A DNA stretch of 64,000 nt from Istiophorus platypterus (Eukaryota > Chordata > Actinopteri > Istiophoriformes > Istiophoridae), in assembly GCA_016859345.1 (NCBI GenBank), contig CM029126.1:11149527-11213526 (forward strand), given 5' to 3'. Shown here piece after piece: positions 1 to 17,140 of the stretch. How positions within the stretch are numbered: the stretch's first letter is position 1; each line of letters begins with the position of its first letter. The notes under the pieces are model-generated. The model saw only the letters and a list, made by a program, of their open reading frames with translations. It was not told the origin of the DNA and made no database searches. A program made the position numbers and the translations under genes.

Positions 1-3570
<3,570 letters not shown>

Positions 3571-4870
3571 AGGGGGCATGAAGAGGAGAGGGGGGTGGGG
3601 GGTGGGGGGAGGGGGGCTGTGTACTGCCTATTTCCAAATCAGTCCCCTGTTTGATTTGGTAGAAATACATTTCAGGTAGATCTGAGAATATTAAGTGTTT
3701 GACAAATGGCTTTGATGACATCCAGTTTATCCTTTGAGATCTACATGAAATGTCCAGCAGTTGAACAGATATTTGGAATTTGGACAGGAGAAAACTGGGG
3801 AGGGTTTATATTCAGTCCATAAGAGAGGGGCCAGGTTTGGGTGGTGAGGGTGTAGCTAGGTGGGTAGGGGGTGTCAAAGATTTTTGAGAAATGTGTGTAA
3901 TAATAGGTCCAGGGTGGGGTCAACAATTTTTATACTTTATGAGACAGGGATGTCATTTTGGGTGGGAGGGGGGTGCCACACTTTAAGGTTTGTATTTAAA
4001 TGGAGGTAGCCTGTTTTAAGTACAGTAGGAAGGCATTGCAGTAGGGAACTAACTGGACTATTGTGTTTGGATGGAGAAAACAGGAGTGTTGCATTGCGTG
4101 AGGGAGATGTGGGGGAGATGGAGAGGAAGATGGGGGCATTATTGTTTGACCATCTAATGTAGATATACAGTAGCTGTAACATCCACTTCAGTTTTGCCAT
4201 CATCACTAGAGAACCAAGGGGAGACACTTTAATATTGGATTTTTTTTTTTCCCTATGTTTGGACATTTCCTCATGTTACTTCATTTTCATCAGACTACTG
4301 CCCCCCTCAGGAAGAGTGTTAGAGAATCTGTTGTCTAATTGGACTCTATCTGAATGTCAACTGTAATTGTTCTGATACTGTGTGTAGCTTCTCTGATTTA
4401 AGCTGTAATATCAGACCATTTTCAATTATGTGAGTTTTGCTATTTTTCTTTTTTTTTCTATTTTCTGTAACATTTTCACACCCATCTTTTGTGCACAGCT
4501 TTTTAACAGGTGAGATTGTTTTGTCTCAGTGGTTCAGTCCTGATTTGATTCAAAAGGAAATAAACAAAGTAAGACTGGGAGAGGCAAACAGATTGGTATC
4601 TAATAGGGATTTCACTCTTCCTTACCAAAAAGCCTTAATGTTATTACACGTCAATTCACAAAGGAAAGAAATTTGGCTTGACCCTCTATCAGTGATGTCT
4701 CTATGTTCATAAATGTCACTGTCTCCTGCTCTAGCCTTGCATTACCACTTTTCAGTCTTCCTTGTTTCCCTGCAGATTTGGGATGTAAAATGTATTGGAT
4801 CCGTTTGTTTTTTTGTGCGACATCTCACCTCTTTGACAAGACCAAATAAACGTGACTAATATCCTTGACC
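3571..4870 (+). other. u2af2: u2af2 3' UTR (3' limit estimated)
   Basis: The non-coding sequence follows the TAG stop. It starts with a G-rich stretch (about 3572-3618) and contains two AATAAA polyadenylation hexamers, at 4559-4564 and 4845-4850. The second is followed by T/G-containing sequence and is my preferred end, giving a UTR of about 1.3 kb. The first would give about 1.0 kb. The end is inferred; no transcript data are available to me. Confidence 0.55.
4845..4850 (+). terminator. u2af2: Candidate u2af2 polyadenylation signal AATAAA
   Basis: A canonical hexamer about 1.28 kb after the stop codon. An alternative hexamer lies at 4559-4564. The choice between them is an inference from position only. 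Confidence 0.45.
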
Positions 4871-6324
4871 CATGTTGTACTACAGAGTGAAACCAAAACA
4901 ACACATCAACACAACAGCTATTCTGTCAGCTTCCATCCTGATTTGTTAAAAAAAAAAAAAAAATAAATAAACATCTCACCTCTTAAATCGTACACATTCA
5001 AGAATTAAAAGTAAAACTAACACTGCAATGGCTTTTTATCAGATTTTCATTGAAAGCCTGCAGACAAAGAATTCCTATTATACACCTGACTAAAATTACA
5101 ACAAACAAATTAATTTCAGATTTTGCAGTTCAGGTGTCGGGATTTTGTTATTTAACTATGTTAGTCTTTGGGGAAATTTCACTCAATCTTAGAGGTAGTT
5201 GTCGGGCTGTTCAAAACCGTCTGCATGTACTGAAAAGCTGCTTTTCTCAAATCTCCCTCATCTTCTGCCCTTGTTTCTCTGAGGACCACATGCTCACACT
5301 GAACGGGCTTGAGACTATGCTTTCATTTGATACTTTGGGTTGCTTAAGACAGTGCTGGAGAAGAGGTTGTGTTAGTGACAACACTTGAGACGTTACTCCT
5401 TACTTTCGGAAAATCTGCTTTTTCAGTGTCACTGTCATTTAATTTCTTTTTTTTCCCTCTGGAAAAAATGTGATTTCTTAAATGATTTAAAACCTAAAAA
5501 CCACACCTAGTTTATAAAAGCAGATACAGTCTTTCATTTGTTCAATTTGTTTTCAAATGTTGATTAAAAACTGAATTTACATGATATCTTTTTTTCTTGT
5601 TTGCTTCCTTTCTTTTGAACAACCACCAGAGTGCAGCACAGTTTTATTCAACTAGTAAGTGATGACATTCACAGTTAATTATGGAGATGAAGTAGACTGG
5701 AGCCATGTTGAATCAGTTTCATTCATTTGATGGGATGATTTATCCAGCCCTGCAGTTCACGACAATATCCGAATGATGGAGTTATTTAACAGTCACACAC
5801 AAAAAAACTTTGCAACATAGTATGAGTAATACATTTTCCATATCTATTAATACATTTGTTGCTGGCAACCCTTTGTCTCCTTTATTTCTGGAAAGCCAAC
5901 TTACATTATATGACTATATTATTAAAAGGGAGGGGGGCAAAGAGTTCTTGTCATTGTGACCCAACTGAACATCTGACAAACAGAGGTAGGTTTAGCTAAA
6001 ATTACACCATTTCCAAAGTCCGTCAAAACATCTAAAAAAAGACATTTATCCCCGTTTTTTATTCTTTTACTTATAACCTATGTCTCTGACAATAAATTTG
6101 CTTTTATTATTTTGGTTGAGGTCATCAGTAGGTCCCTTTTAATCTTTTTCTTATCCCTACATATTAAGATTCACCGCTTATATTTGTCACTTGCTAAATT
6201 CTAACCAGCACAAATAAAACTCATGTTAACACCCTTTGGCAAGCAAATTTACCAAATTATGAATTGCAAAGTAATAGTATCTTTCTCTTCCAGTTGAAGC
6301 AGCTTCTCTGCCCTCTGTGTCAAA

Positions 6325-6357
6325 CCCCCCCCCCCCCCGACACACACACACACACAC
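6325..6357. repeat. Poly-C tract followed by (CA)n microsatellite
   Basis: A run of 14 C residues, then GA, then about nine CA units. It lies in the spacer. Confidence 0.9.
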
Positions 6358-9003
6358 CCCAGAAATGAACTGAAATTTTGTTGTTTTTGTCTTTTCTAAT
6401 TTTTTTGCTTCATATTACACTCATTCCTCACGGGTACACAGTCTTGCTCAGCAGCGATATTTACCATAAATGCTGTATGCACCCTGTGACTTACTCAACA
6501 GGCAGCTGCTGTAAAACAATTACAAGAAAGTAACAGATTACTGAAATGTAATAATGTCCTGTGTCAGCTCTATACTGCCCATCTCCATCTGCATCGCTGC
6601 CCCCCCCCCACCGCACAAAAATCCAGCAGTAGGGCCACTGATGCAGCACTCTACTCTCTCTGTTGTTCCCTGAGGGTAGAGATAAAACAGCAGCTCTCCC
6701 AGGCAGCTGAAGCCATATAAGCGAGAGGAAATATGTAAAACTGACCGTTCCTCTCTTACAGATCAGGACATTCAGGCTGCTTAACATGAGACCCATTAAA
6801 TGTTATTAGCAGCCCTTCCCAGGCCTGATGCAGCAGTGAACATTGTAAATATGTTATCCCCATCTAGTGGTGAAAGTCAGACCCTGGTGATGGTCATTGT
6901 CATTCTGGGCAGTGCCTCCCCATTGATCTTCATTCAGAAAGATGCGACACTGCAGCAGTGGGAGAGTGCAACATTGGATTTAGGATGGATGCAGTAGTCT
7001 GTGTGTACTAGTTTGCATATGGGCATATGGGAGCAGTCATGGGATTTGTCAAACGCAGCCGAACCACACCTGCAAAGAGGAACAGTGGTCAAAAACATGG
7101 CGACCTACTATATGTATACAGTATAGAGCAGACTGAGCAATACTGTTAATTGACATCAAATCTAATATAACTCAGCTTTGTTGCACCATTTGCAACACTG
7201 ATGTAATTACTTGAATATTACAGCCCTTTTCTCTGAAGTATTCGTGATATTTTTCTCACTTCTTGTATATCTGCTAATGTTGTGGAGAGATTAAAAGGTA
7301 AGACTGGAGATATTCTCTGTTTTGTTTTGTTTTTTTTTGTTATCAACAAATCTCATGAAAGGACCAAAACCAACACTGATGTTAGTTTTTCTGTCAATAT
7401 TTTCTGTCTCTGTTTGGTTCTTAGCCCAAAGCCATTTGACTGAAGACCTAAATCTTTAAATATGGCCCATATGTAATATATTTTATGGGTTTTTGGTTTT
7501 TGTTTTTTTTTTAACCCTAACTAATTTAATCTTTAATCTTTTAATTGTCGGCTTTGGTCTTTTAATGGGATTTGTAAAACAAGAAGGACAAATATAAGAT
7601 AACACCAGATTTATCTTTTAACTGGACAAATACTCTTCAGTCATAGTAAGGACTGGATGCAGCTGTGATGTGCCCAAGTATGGCCAGTGTGCGCATGGCT
7701 GCATTTATGAGCATATATGTGTGCAGCTCAGTGTGTTCAAGCATACATCAGTCCTGCTTACAGGGGCACTTGAGGGATGTGGAGACTAGATTTTTCATAT
7801 CAGCATACTGTAGATTATTGATGTCCCTCAGACTGTGTGTGGACACTTCCTATCAATCTCACATGATAGCGGAGCAGAGATATGCTGCATAATTAGAGGC
7901 AAAGTCGGTTTAAAGAATAGACACACATATGTGCATTTATAACAGATAGCTGTCCTCCAGCTGAATCTATTAATCATGGCTGTCATGTGCCTAACATGCT
8001 TTGTCCTGTATGAGAAAAACCTTCTGCAAAATGCACCAAACTCAGCACTGTGGTTTCACTGCAATCTTTTTCTCTCACCCTCAAAAAGACAAAAAATATA
8101 TAATATATATTTTTTTTAAATAATAATAAAATTAAAAAAAATACACAAACACCCATATTTATGTATATATATAGAGACACACAAACACACACACATCCAT
8201 ATATATATATATATATAGCAACAAGACTTGACTGTTTTGGACATTGTAGGTGTTTATTTTCCTGTCACAGCCTACAGCCTGTTTCGTCCCCTTTCTCTGA
8301 TTCTCTCCTGTTCTGTCTCTCCATCCTAGACTCACTCTCAGCTTGCTGCTGGGGTTGGCCTCTCTCTCTCTTGCTGTGCCACGTATGTAACGTAAACTGT
8401 GGAAGAGCCAAGCAGGGCCTGGCCAAGAGAAAAGCTTTCCATAAGACCGGGCTGAGTCTTGAGTCTATATGGACCTTGTTCAGTGAGCGAATGAAATGGT
8501 GGAGCACAATTTCTGCATCTACGTCAAAAGTTAGCATTCTGTTACCTTTTTAATCCCTCTTCTATCTCCTGTTCCTGTCTTTGTTTTTCTTTCCCCATAT
8601 CTGTCCCTGTCCTCTGCTCTCGCTGCCTCCTCGTTTCACTTTCGCTCTCTGTCTCTGTGTCAGATTGCCCCTTTCACAGATATATATCTCAACACAGTGT
8701 TGTGTTGCTGTAAAACACTGTCCTGGCCCCTCTCATATAAACACAGGCCCCTCCTGCAGCCTTACTTAATGTCATTAACAGGTGGCTGTCTAAAATAGAC
8801 ACACACTCCCACAAATACACAAACAGCAGGGCTGTCACAGATACAGACATGTTCTTAATCACGCCGGTAGGACTGTCATCATGTGAGTGGACCACCCAGC
8901 AGCACCTTCACTCCCTGATTCAAGACTTCAAACATATACAGAGTGGGAGCGGGGTGCCGCTGCTAAGACTGAACATGCGGTGAAGGGACAGACTGAGGGC
9001 ACA

Positions 9004-9005
<2 letters not shown>

Positions 9006-9035
<30 letters not shown>
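9006..9035. repeat. (CA)n microsatellite
   Basis: About 15 uninterrupted CA units in the u2af2-cacng6 spacer. Confidence 0.95.
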
Positions 9036-9038
<3 letters not shown>

Positions 9039-10125
9039 TTAATCATCAACACTGTTAACCAACCAGACTGCAGCCCCCTCCCCTGTTACACTCACTTTCC
9101 GTAACCCTTACGTACCTCCTTCCCACCCCCTTTCCCTTGCTCTCTTTCACCAACTCTCCCATCACCACTCTCCCCCTCTATTAAGTTCCATGCGTCTCTT
9201 CCTCCTGAACTGAACAACACTCACCAAACAGGTCAGACTTATTCTTCTTTTCACTCTGGTGGATTAGCCAGTTATTGCTTTCTTATGCCCAGATGTCACA
9301 CAGGTGATGGGGGCTGTTGGTGGTGAAATGGTTCCTCATTTTCACACAGTAAAATGTGCAAATGTTTACAAGCCTATCCTCTGCTCAGCTGCTGTAGAAT
9401 GTAAGTCACTGCACCATATTTGTTGTTGCATTATAAACAACAAAAACGTCTATATGTACACTGCTTTAGATAATCCTTTATTACAAAGTAAGCATTTATC
9501 TAAGGCCCCCCTCCTCGAGTAGCCTGGCATGCTCTAACCCCTCCGCTCATCCTGTGGTTAATATGGATGTAATGTGATCGAGGTTTGTAATTCTTTGACT
9601 ACTAACTTGGCTGTCAGCAGCTGCAGTCTTGATGTTCTTTATTACAGTTATTGTTGGAGGAGTTTTCTAATGCACGGTCACTATTCCAAACCTTTGGTGC
9701 ATAGATCTGCTTATTGTTAGCTCTTTAGATAATAAGATTAACCCTTTACAATGGTTACTGTCAATTAGTGATACGCAATAAATCAATATTATTAAAATTT
9801 GGCAGAGTAATAACATGATTATAAAGAGTTATCATGGTGTCGGTTGAAGGATTTCTGTTGTTCAACAGTGAGCAAGCTGTGATGAATATTACTGACAACA
9901 GAATTAGTGGTCAAAACTGTGTCACCACAAGGTTCGTTTGTAGCTGTTTTGAATATTTGAATCACATCATGGGATCAACGTTAGCAATTGGATTTGGCTC
10001 TCAGATAATTTTTTTTCAGTCTCAGCTAACATAAATAGTTAAGTTTTGTAGGTTGTTTTTTTTAAAAACATATGAAGACTTTAAAATCATGTAGTGAAAC
10101 AGGTTTTTTTTTAATTTGACTTTGC

Positions 10126-10185
<60 letters not shown>
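10126..10185. repeat. (GATA)n microsatellite
   Basis: About 15 perfect AGAT/GATA units in the spacer, ending at GATACAGA. It is the longest tetranucleotide tract in the left half of the window. Confidence 0.95.
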
Positions 10186-10186
<1 letters not shown>

Positions 10187-10269
10187 CAGACATACTCATA
10201 CAGATACATATAGATTTATACAAAAATATCATGATGCATAATCTATACTAGAACATTTAATAAAAATAT

Positions 10270-10380
10270 TGCGATAATGATTTTAAGGGCTTATTATTTT
10301 CTTAGTTGATTAATCTGCATGATTAATCTCTCATCAGTTAATATATCAGTCTTTCAATCTATAAAAATGCTAGTCACTGT
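10270..10380. mobile_element. Short fragment of a GATTAATC-rich teleost dispersed repeat
   Basis: The segment has TTATTATTTTC, two GATTAATCT motifs and then TCAATCTATAAAAATG. This is the order seen in a common percomorph hAT-like non-autonomous element that I recognise from its pattern. The copy is short and diverged, and its limits are approximate. Confidence 0.35.
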
Positions 10381-11775
10381 ATTTAAATTGTTTATTACTA
10401 TGAATATCCAATAGCTCACCAAAGTTTTCTCTGGTTATTAACAAACACTATTGACCATCTTGATAATATTACTATTACTAATATTTTAATTTTAAATACT
10501 GCATACTACTCTTTATGTTTATACTCTGCTAAATATTGTATGCAGTGTACTTACTCTTAGTGGTTCCTTGCCTATATAAAACCTCTGATGCTGTCAGCAC
10601 AAAGCTCTGAATTAAGTGATCTACCAACTGTGAGTGGCCTGCTGGTGCTGCCTTCCTAGCTGGCCAGGCCTCTTTGCCTCCACGATGTGACCTGTTGGCC
10701 TGCACAGCAGAGCTAATGACTGCAGCTCCTACTCTGTCAGAGGGTTCAGACTTGAATTATCACCTCTCATGCCCCCTGCACAGAGTGGCGACACCGTTGT
10801 TCACTGTCACTCACGTTGTAAAAACTGCTCCAAAGGCCCCTCACTCACAGTTTGGAATAACGGAAACAACAGGTCCCATCTAAAGTGCATATGCCAAATG
10901 CACATACACAGACACGGCCACATGCACTCTGAAAAAGACAGTCATGTCTGCAGATTCCCGGTGTTTGCCGGTACACGTAATGCAGGATGGGAGGTATTTG
11001 TGGCAACGTATTATCCCCTCAGATCAAAGGGGATCTGTTTCAAAGCCAGCGATATAATTTACCTGCTTGGGTATGAGGTCTGTTGTCAGCTCCTCTGGGA
11101 AAATAGAAGATGGGCGGTCCGGTCTGGTGCTGTGCTGTCATCTCTCACCTTGACCACATACAAACCAACCCAACTAGCTCATCCAGCCCAATTGTTTCTT
11201 CATCTGATGCAAAATCTGCCTCTCAGGGAAATGCCATATGGCTTAACTATTGTTGGCTGAGAGCGTGTCATATGGCTTTTAGGGAGGAATACTGTAGATG
11301 CTGATAAAGCTGTTGGAAATTAAATATTACGCTGGTGATGAAAGGATTTTGCTCTTGTGAAGTATACGCTGGCTGCTCTTTCATCTTTCTGTTTCATCTC
11401 TCTGTTTCAGAGGACTGGACGGAAAACAGACACTGGTTCTCCTGGTCCTGCCTCCATCTCTTCCCATTTTATCATTACCTTACTTCATCGTACTTCATTG
11501 TAGTTTTATCCATATCTCCTCCTGTCTAATTTCAGTCTTCAGTGCACTTAATTTTACTTGATCCTGTGTTCATTCTGACTGCTGTTGCTCAAGTTACCCA
11601 TCCATCACAGAATATTTGATAGCTGTGTCTCCTCTTTTTGGATTTACTGTTATCACCCCCAAGCTACACCATATACAGCCTTACCCTCTCCCCATTTTGC
11701 TTCCCTAATCCTTAGGCTAAGTCTGTTGCCCCATCCTCCGGTCTTCCTGTTGGGGCCTGGTAGGTAGAGATCAGT

Positions 11776-14700
11776 ATGTGGTCCAACTTCTTTGTACAGC
11801 AGGATGAGGAGGGTCGCATTGGGGTGGCAGTGGCAGGACCAGGTGGGGGTTTGGGTGGGATGAAGGGTGGCAGGGCACAGAGGCGAACCCACAAGATGAG
11901 TGAGAGCCAGGAGGGGAAGATCAAGCTTGCCTTCTTTGTGTCCATCATCGGCGGTACCCTGTCGGTACTGGGCACGGGGACAGAGTTTTGGGTTGAGCTG
12001 GCCCAACCAAAGAATTTCAGCAGCAACCAGACCTGCCAGATGTCCCACTATGGCCTGTGGAAGGGCTGCATCCGCACCCTATGGGTGGCTGACATAGACC
12101 CAAAGAGGACAAGCTGCGGCCCTGCTGATCTACCTGGAGGTGAGACCTCTGGCCGGTGTGTGCCTGCATGAGTTTGTGTTCATCTTTCTGTCCTTCTCTG
12201 TGCTGCCTTGGAGGTGAGCAGGTGAAGGTTCTGGAGGGAATGTGTCTGTTTTATTTCTCTGACTGTCTGCTCACGTCTGTTTTTCTGTATACTGAATTGC
12301 CCAGCCATGCAAGTTTACCTTGAGGCTTCCTCTGTACTACAGTACGTGCCTCAGCATGAACGTGAGTTGATAGGAAAGGGTCAAATAGATATTTCTGAGA
12401 GGCTGTAAGTTGTTGACATCACTGAGAAAACAACTTTCATTTATTCACCATGGTTTTTTTTGCCATTATCACTGATGTGAAAGGGAGCAGGCATAACTAA
12501 CATGGTGTATACCCTCTGGGAATATGCTTACATCTGTAGGTCTTTTATCTGAACCCATAAGGGACTGAGCGAAACAATGCTATCACCATAGGTTTAAATA
12601 AAAATTATTTGCATTTGCTAAAACAATCAAGAATTGTCAGCAACAAATTTATGATTTTTGATATATATTTTCAATTCTATATATCTTAATTTTACTTCTC
12701 TGCTGTATATGTACATTCACTGTAACCTTGCAAAGGGATAGACAGGGAAGGTTCTGTATGTGAAGCTGCCTGCATACATATGTATCTAGGTCATCCTACA
12801 GATAATGTGCAAATTGAATCTTTAAAAAAATGCAGTGCTCAGAACGAGATCCAGTGGAAAGAAACCGTTTATGCAGATGACCATAGTAAAGCTTTTTTCA
12901 GCTCTTCTCCATTTATAACAAAACAAGGCAGCGTGCAGGTACATTGAGCGTTATGCAATATTATCATCTTGACTCATAACATTGTCAGTGTAATGAAGCA
13001 TTATTAATTTCAAGGCTTTCTCCTCACTGGGTACCTAATCATCTCTTGTTGTGTACACAGTACAGACAGGTGATAAAGGGGCTGACCACAGGTTTATTGT
13101 GTTGATGAACATCTATGTTTAGAGTTGTGACAGTTCCTTTCTATAAGCACTTTATTCAAAGTGACTGTGGTTAGGTTCTCCAGAGTGCATCGATTATCTG
13201 CACAATGACCTATTTCTGTCTGAAAAGCGAGTTTTAAGTCAGAGAGAGGCAGGTATTGGAAGACAGAGATATGCATGGCACGGCAGGCTTTAGGAGGAGC
13301 TGCTCCTGGAATCACTGCCTGTCTCAGGGGATCTGCTGAGATTCAACAGAGCACTGAGGAAACCTAAAAATCTCCTCATCCAGCGGAGATACACGTGAAT
13401 CACATATATACATAAACACTCTTCACAAATTTTGCCTTGAAAGACATTTCACAAGATTTTTTTTATACGCAGTTCTCAAGAAGCAATTCAATTTTCCTGT
13501 CAAATGTCCTGCATCTCTGGCTGCCTCTCACTAGCAGATATATATCTCAATGCTCCCAAGATGGTCTGTTGGTGTGTGAGTGCAGCCAGAATGCTTCTGA
13601 CAATCTTTCTCACACTCTTGGCCCACGCTGCCTGTCGCAGATGGCCGTGGGCTCCTTATGTTTGGAGGAAAACAACTGTTTTTGCCATGTCTGCTTCTCC
13701 ATTTCACATCCCAGTTTACATGCCTCTGGCTCCCGTCCCGAGCAAAGTGCAGCCCGCTGATGCCGTGCCTGTCATGTCAAGACCAGCTATCCATCTTCGC
13801 TCCCTGCTGGAGACGAACATGATGGCTCAATAATTATAGTCTCAGCAAGAGGCAGCATGAGCAAAATCAGCTGACTGCAATAGCCTAACATGTCAAAAAA
13901 AAATCAGTAGGCCGATAAATGTAGTGTCGGCTTCAATAAAAAAATGTTTGCAAATGATGCTCAGGCACAAACATTTTTGTGTGCGAAAGAAATATGAGAG
14001 AAATGTGTTTCTGTGTGTGTGTACAAATAAGCGGTCATCATGGACAACATAATATTCGAAGGGTGAAAGTCATCACTATGTGCTTGTGAAGCCAAGTGGA
14101 ATCTGACCACTTCACAGATTTCATCTAAATATAGAGGGGGGCAAACGAGGAAGAGGGACAGACAGGGACTGAGGGAGAGTGTATGTCTAATGCAGTATTA
14201 ACCAACCCCTCTGTGCTTCCTCCCCCTCTTGACATCTCCTGCTCCCCTCACCTCCTTCTCCATCTGTGGTTTCCCTCTCTCATCCCCCTCACTCACCACA
14301 CCTCCATCTGCCCCCAACTCCTTCCTTTTCCCCACTATTACACCCTCTGAGCATCTATCCGCCTTCCTTACATCCTCCTTCATCTTTTGGTCCCTCCACA
14401 TACCCTCTTCCCCCCACTTGCCGCACGTCTTTTCTATCCTCCTTCTGCCCCTTTTCTCTGTCTACCTCCCCTTCTCCCCCTCTGCCATCCGTCCACAGTA
14501 TTTTGCTGTCTCTCACCCTCTCTGGCAGCACCATATGTGCGGTGCTGGGCAGTCTGTGTGTGTGTAGCTGTGTGTGTCTCTGGTTATTCTGGCTAATGCT
14601 CGACACTTGGATATAAATAGGAATGATGCCTGGAAGGACAGAGTGCATGGATGCATAGGAGGCACATTACAGAAGACCAGCAGCCATCCATAGGAGTGTG

Positions 14701-17140
14701 TGTGTGTGTGTGTGTGTTTTTGTTTGTGTGTGTTTGTGTGTGTGTGTGTCTGATCTTTTCTTTTCACCCACAGAATCCAACTGTACCTACTTCAAATTCT
14801 TCACCTCTGGGGAGAATGCAGTCATATTCCAGAAGACAACTAACAAGAGTGAGAGTTTATACCTTCCCCTGCACACAGATACACACTAACAGTTACACAG
14901 CAGGTACTTCCAATATAAAGACGTTCACTGCTGTGCTCACAGGACCGTGCTGGTGGTTTTTGCATGTTTTAGCCCATTAACTTCTACAGCCACCCATTTT
15001 CCAGTGAAAAGCCATAAGCTATCAGACTGATTAATGTGTTTACCTTTCCAACGAGGGAGCTACTGGTTGGCTGAGACTTTATACTTACATCACAGTGAAC
15101 ATAAAGCCATCTTTATCTATTACATTACTTCCTTGTCAATGCATTTAAGGAACCTTTAATGTCTGATGGCCAGTTTTTTAGATAGACCTAGTTAAAACTA
15201 TTCTAGTAAAATGCAAGAATACAATACAAGCAATAAATCCTACCTTCATGATGATAAATATGTTCAGTTTTGTTGAAACTGAATGATTTTACGTTCATTT
15301 TGGAGACTCTACTTTCTGGCACTGTTGAACTTTATTGTCTCTTGTATTAAATATTTTTTCAACCTCATTCATGACAACAAGGGTGAGCTGAATATAATAA
15401 TAGATCTCTAAAACAGTTGCAACATCATCTGAATGTGTTGACCTTTATACTGGTAGGATTGTTGGACTGTTGCAAGAGAATTGCATCAAGAAGCTGTATT
15501 GAAGATATATTATCAAACACAATCATCGCTATCATCAACTACTACTTTTTTTTTTGCATTAAAGTGATTGCAGCCTGTTCTGAGCTGTCTGAATTTCTTT
15601 TAACCAATTAAAGCTACAAACAAGGAGGACCGTGGAAATACTCTGTGGTACCAACTGCATATCACATGGCAAAATGATAGATTTTTCTGACTAAACATTA
15701 AATAAATAAACCTTCATTGTGATTAACTCATGTCAGGCAAGCTTCAAGCTGAGGAGTTTCATTTTAAAATCACACAAGATAGGAAATATGCATTAATCAG
15801 TCTAACAAGATTCAGAGTTAATAGATATTCTAGCCACTTACTTAAATACTTAAACAATGCTAACATGCTCAAACTGAAAATGCTAGCCTACCTATACCTA
15901 CAGAAATTTTGACCTTAACTTAGATGCGACCTTAGATAAAAATTATTATTTCAGTTATTTCAGTTCATTCTGATGACAAACCAACATGGCAGCCTGGCCA
16001 AAGACAAAGCAACAAATATAAGAGTCTCTTTAAATCAATTTTGCTGTTTATCACCTTCTTTTTGGCTTCTTCTCCCTTTCACAAACAAATCTCATTCCCA
16101 AAGCTTTTATCTGTTGAGTATAAATTAATAAAATAATACTAATATCTGCTTGGTGATGTGTCAAAAACTCAAAACTGGCAGTGGCTGTTGTGAAATGTCG
16201 GTCTGCTTTTCTGGATGCACCTGTTCAGGTTTACAATGCCAATAAAATCTGTTTTAAACTGAGCCAGTTGGGAAGTGTCACAATTCCCTTCACAATTTCT
16301 GTATTTTCATATTTCAGCTATCAAACATTATCAACGATAAGCCCAGTGGAATCAAACTTTGTGAGATTGTGCATGTGTTGCAGTGCCTCACAGCATTTCA
16401 CGAAAACTCCACCATCTTTCCTGCAGATTACTTGCTCGATGAAGTTATGGCTTTCAATTTTAACTACTCCCGTTTTCACAAAATCTTGCATACACTTTTA
16501 TACTATATGCCCTCTCCTCTGTTCACCTCTCTCTACCCTTCTCTGCAGATCTGAATCTAGCAGCAGCTGTCTTAGCCCTTTTGAGTCTGACCATGATGGT
16601 CATGGGCTCCATCTGTATCACCATGTCCCTGAGCAAAGGAGAGCAGTTCTTTCTAAAGCCAGCCTCCTTCTGTTTCATCCTATCAGGTAGGACCTCACTC
16701 TGGGGCGGAATCAGGGTCGCCGTTTTACACCGAAGCATGGCAATATGCCCAAAAGCCTGATATGTGGCAAGATAATGATTATTGGGTCTTTATAGTCAAT
16801 TGTTGTAAATATAACTAACTATGTATTCTGCACCGTAATGAGTAAATTATAAATCATCTCCTTATGTGATTTTAGTTTGTTTCAGTGCCGCTCAAAACTT
16901 CTTCTCTCGCTCTTTACAGGTGTACTGATCCTTCTCTCTATCCTGATATTCCACCAGTCTGTGCTGGCCTTGTTGTCCAGTAACGACTCCATACCTTTAC
17001 ACCATGAGCTGTCCTGGTCGGTGGCCTGTGTTGGCTCAGCGGGTGCCACTCTTATTTTGGGGGGTTTCCTCTTTGTCATCCTCTCTCTACCTTTTAGTCC
17101 CTGGCAGAAATGCTTGTCACACAAGAATAGCAACTCCTAG
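11776..17140 (+). CDS. cacng6: Voltage-dependent calcium channel gamma-6 subunit, four coding exons, 265 aa
   Basis: This is a four-pass claudin-like membrane protein of the gamma-1/gamma-6 class, which associates with voltage-gated calcium channels. Exons are 11776-12139, 14774-14848, 16549-16686 and 16920-17140, and all three introns are phase 1. The start is the ATG giving MWSNFF, matching the mammalian N-terminus, and an in-frame stop lies just upstream. TM1 is at about residues 50-70. The first extracellular loop has the GLW motif at 93-95 with Cys98, and N-glycosylation sequons at Asn84 (NQT) and Asn124 (NCT). The loop ends with TYFKFFTSGENAVIFQ, diagnostic of gamma-6. TM2 is near 150-172, TM3 near 185-208 and TM4 near 228-252. 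The tail is short and lacks the TTPV PDZ ligand, as expected for gamma-6 (human about 260 aa). It is transcribed toward cacng8. Confidence 0.92.
12140..14773 (+). other. cacng6: cacng6 intron 1
   Basis: A 2.6 kb phase-1 intron from donor GTGAGA to acceptor CCCACAG. The segment 14200-14520 is a C/T-rich low-complexity stretch that creates several spurious long frames on both strands. A (TG)n tract lies at the 3' end. I see no other gene. Confidence 0.85.
14695..14751 (+). repeat. cacng6: (TG)n tract immediately upstream of the cacng6 exon 2 acceptor
   Basis: This is an interrupted TG repeat with TTTTTGTTTG in its middle. It ends about 22 bases before the acceptor AG at 14772-14773 and is followed by the pyrimidine run TCTTTTCTTTTC. 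In the RNA it is a (UG)n sequence beside a 3' splice site. Confidence 0.9.
14849..16548 (+). other. cacng6: cacng6 intron 2
   Basis: A 1.7 kb phase-1 intron, AT-rich, from donor GTGAGA to acceptor CTCTGCAG. No repeats of note and no coding potential other than shadows of the neighbouring exons. Confidence 0.85.

Larger units (their letters stand above)
4871..11775. other. Spacer between u2af2 and cacng6
   Basis: Nearly 7 kb without any open frame resembling a protein. It is AT-rich, with a C-run plus (CA)n at 6325-6357, (CA)n at 9006-9035, (GATA)n at 10126-10185 and a short repeat fragment near 10270-10380. The cacng6 promoter and any non-coding first exon should lie in the right half, but I see no TATA box, CpG cluster or splice donor strong enough to name. 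Confidence 0.6.

Noticed and set aside
5050..5388. 112-codon plus-strand frame after u2af2
   Set aside because: No homology, no splice context, located past the polyadenylation signals in AT-rich spacer.
14198..14648. Several overlapping long frames in cacng6 intron 1
   Set aside because: All come from a C/T-rich low-complexity stretch and translate to Ser/Pro/Leu runs on one strand and Glu/Gly/Lys runs on the other. No domain is recognisable.
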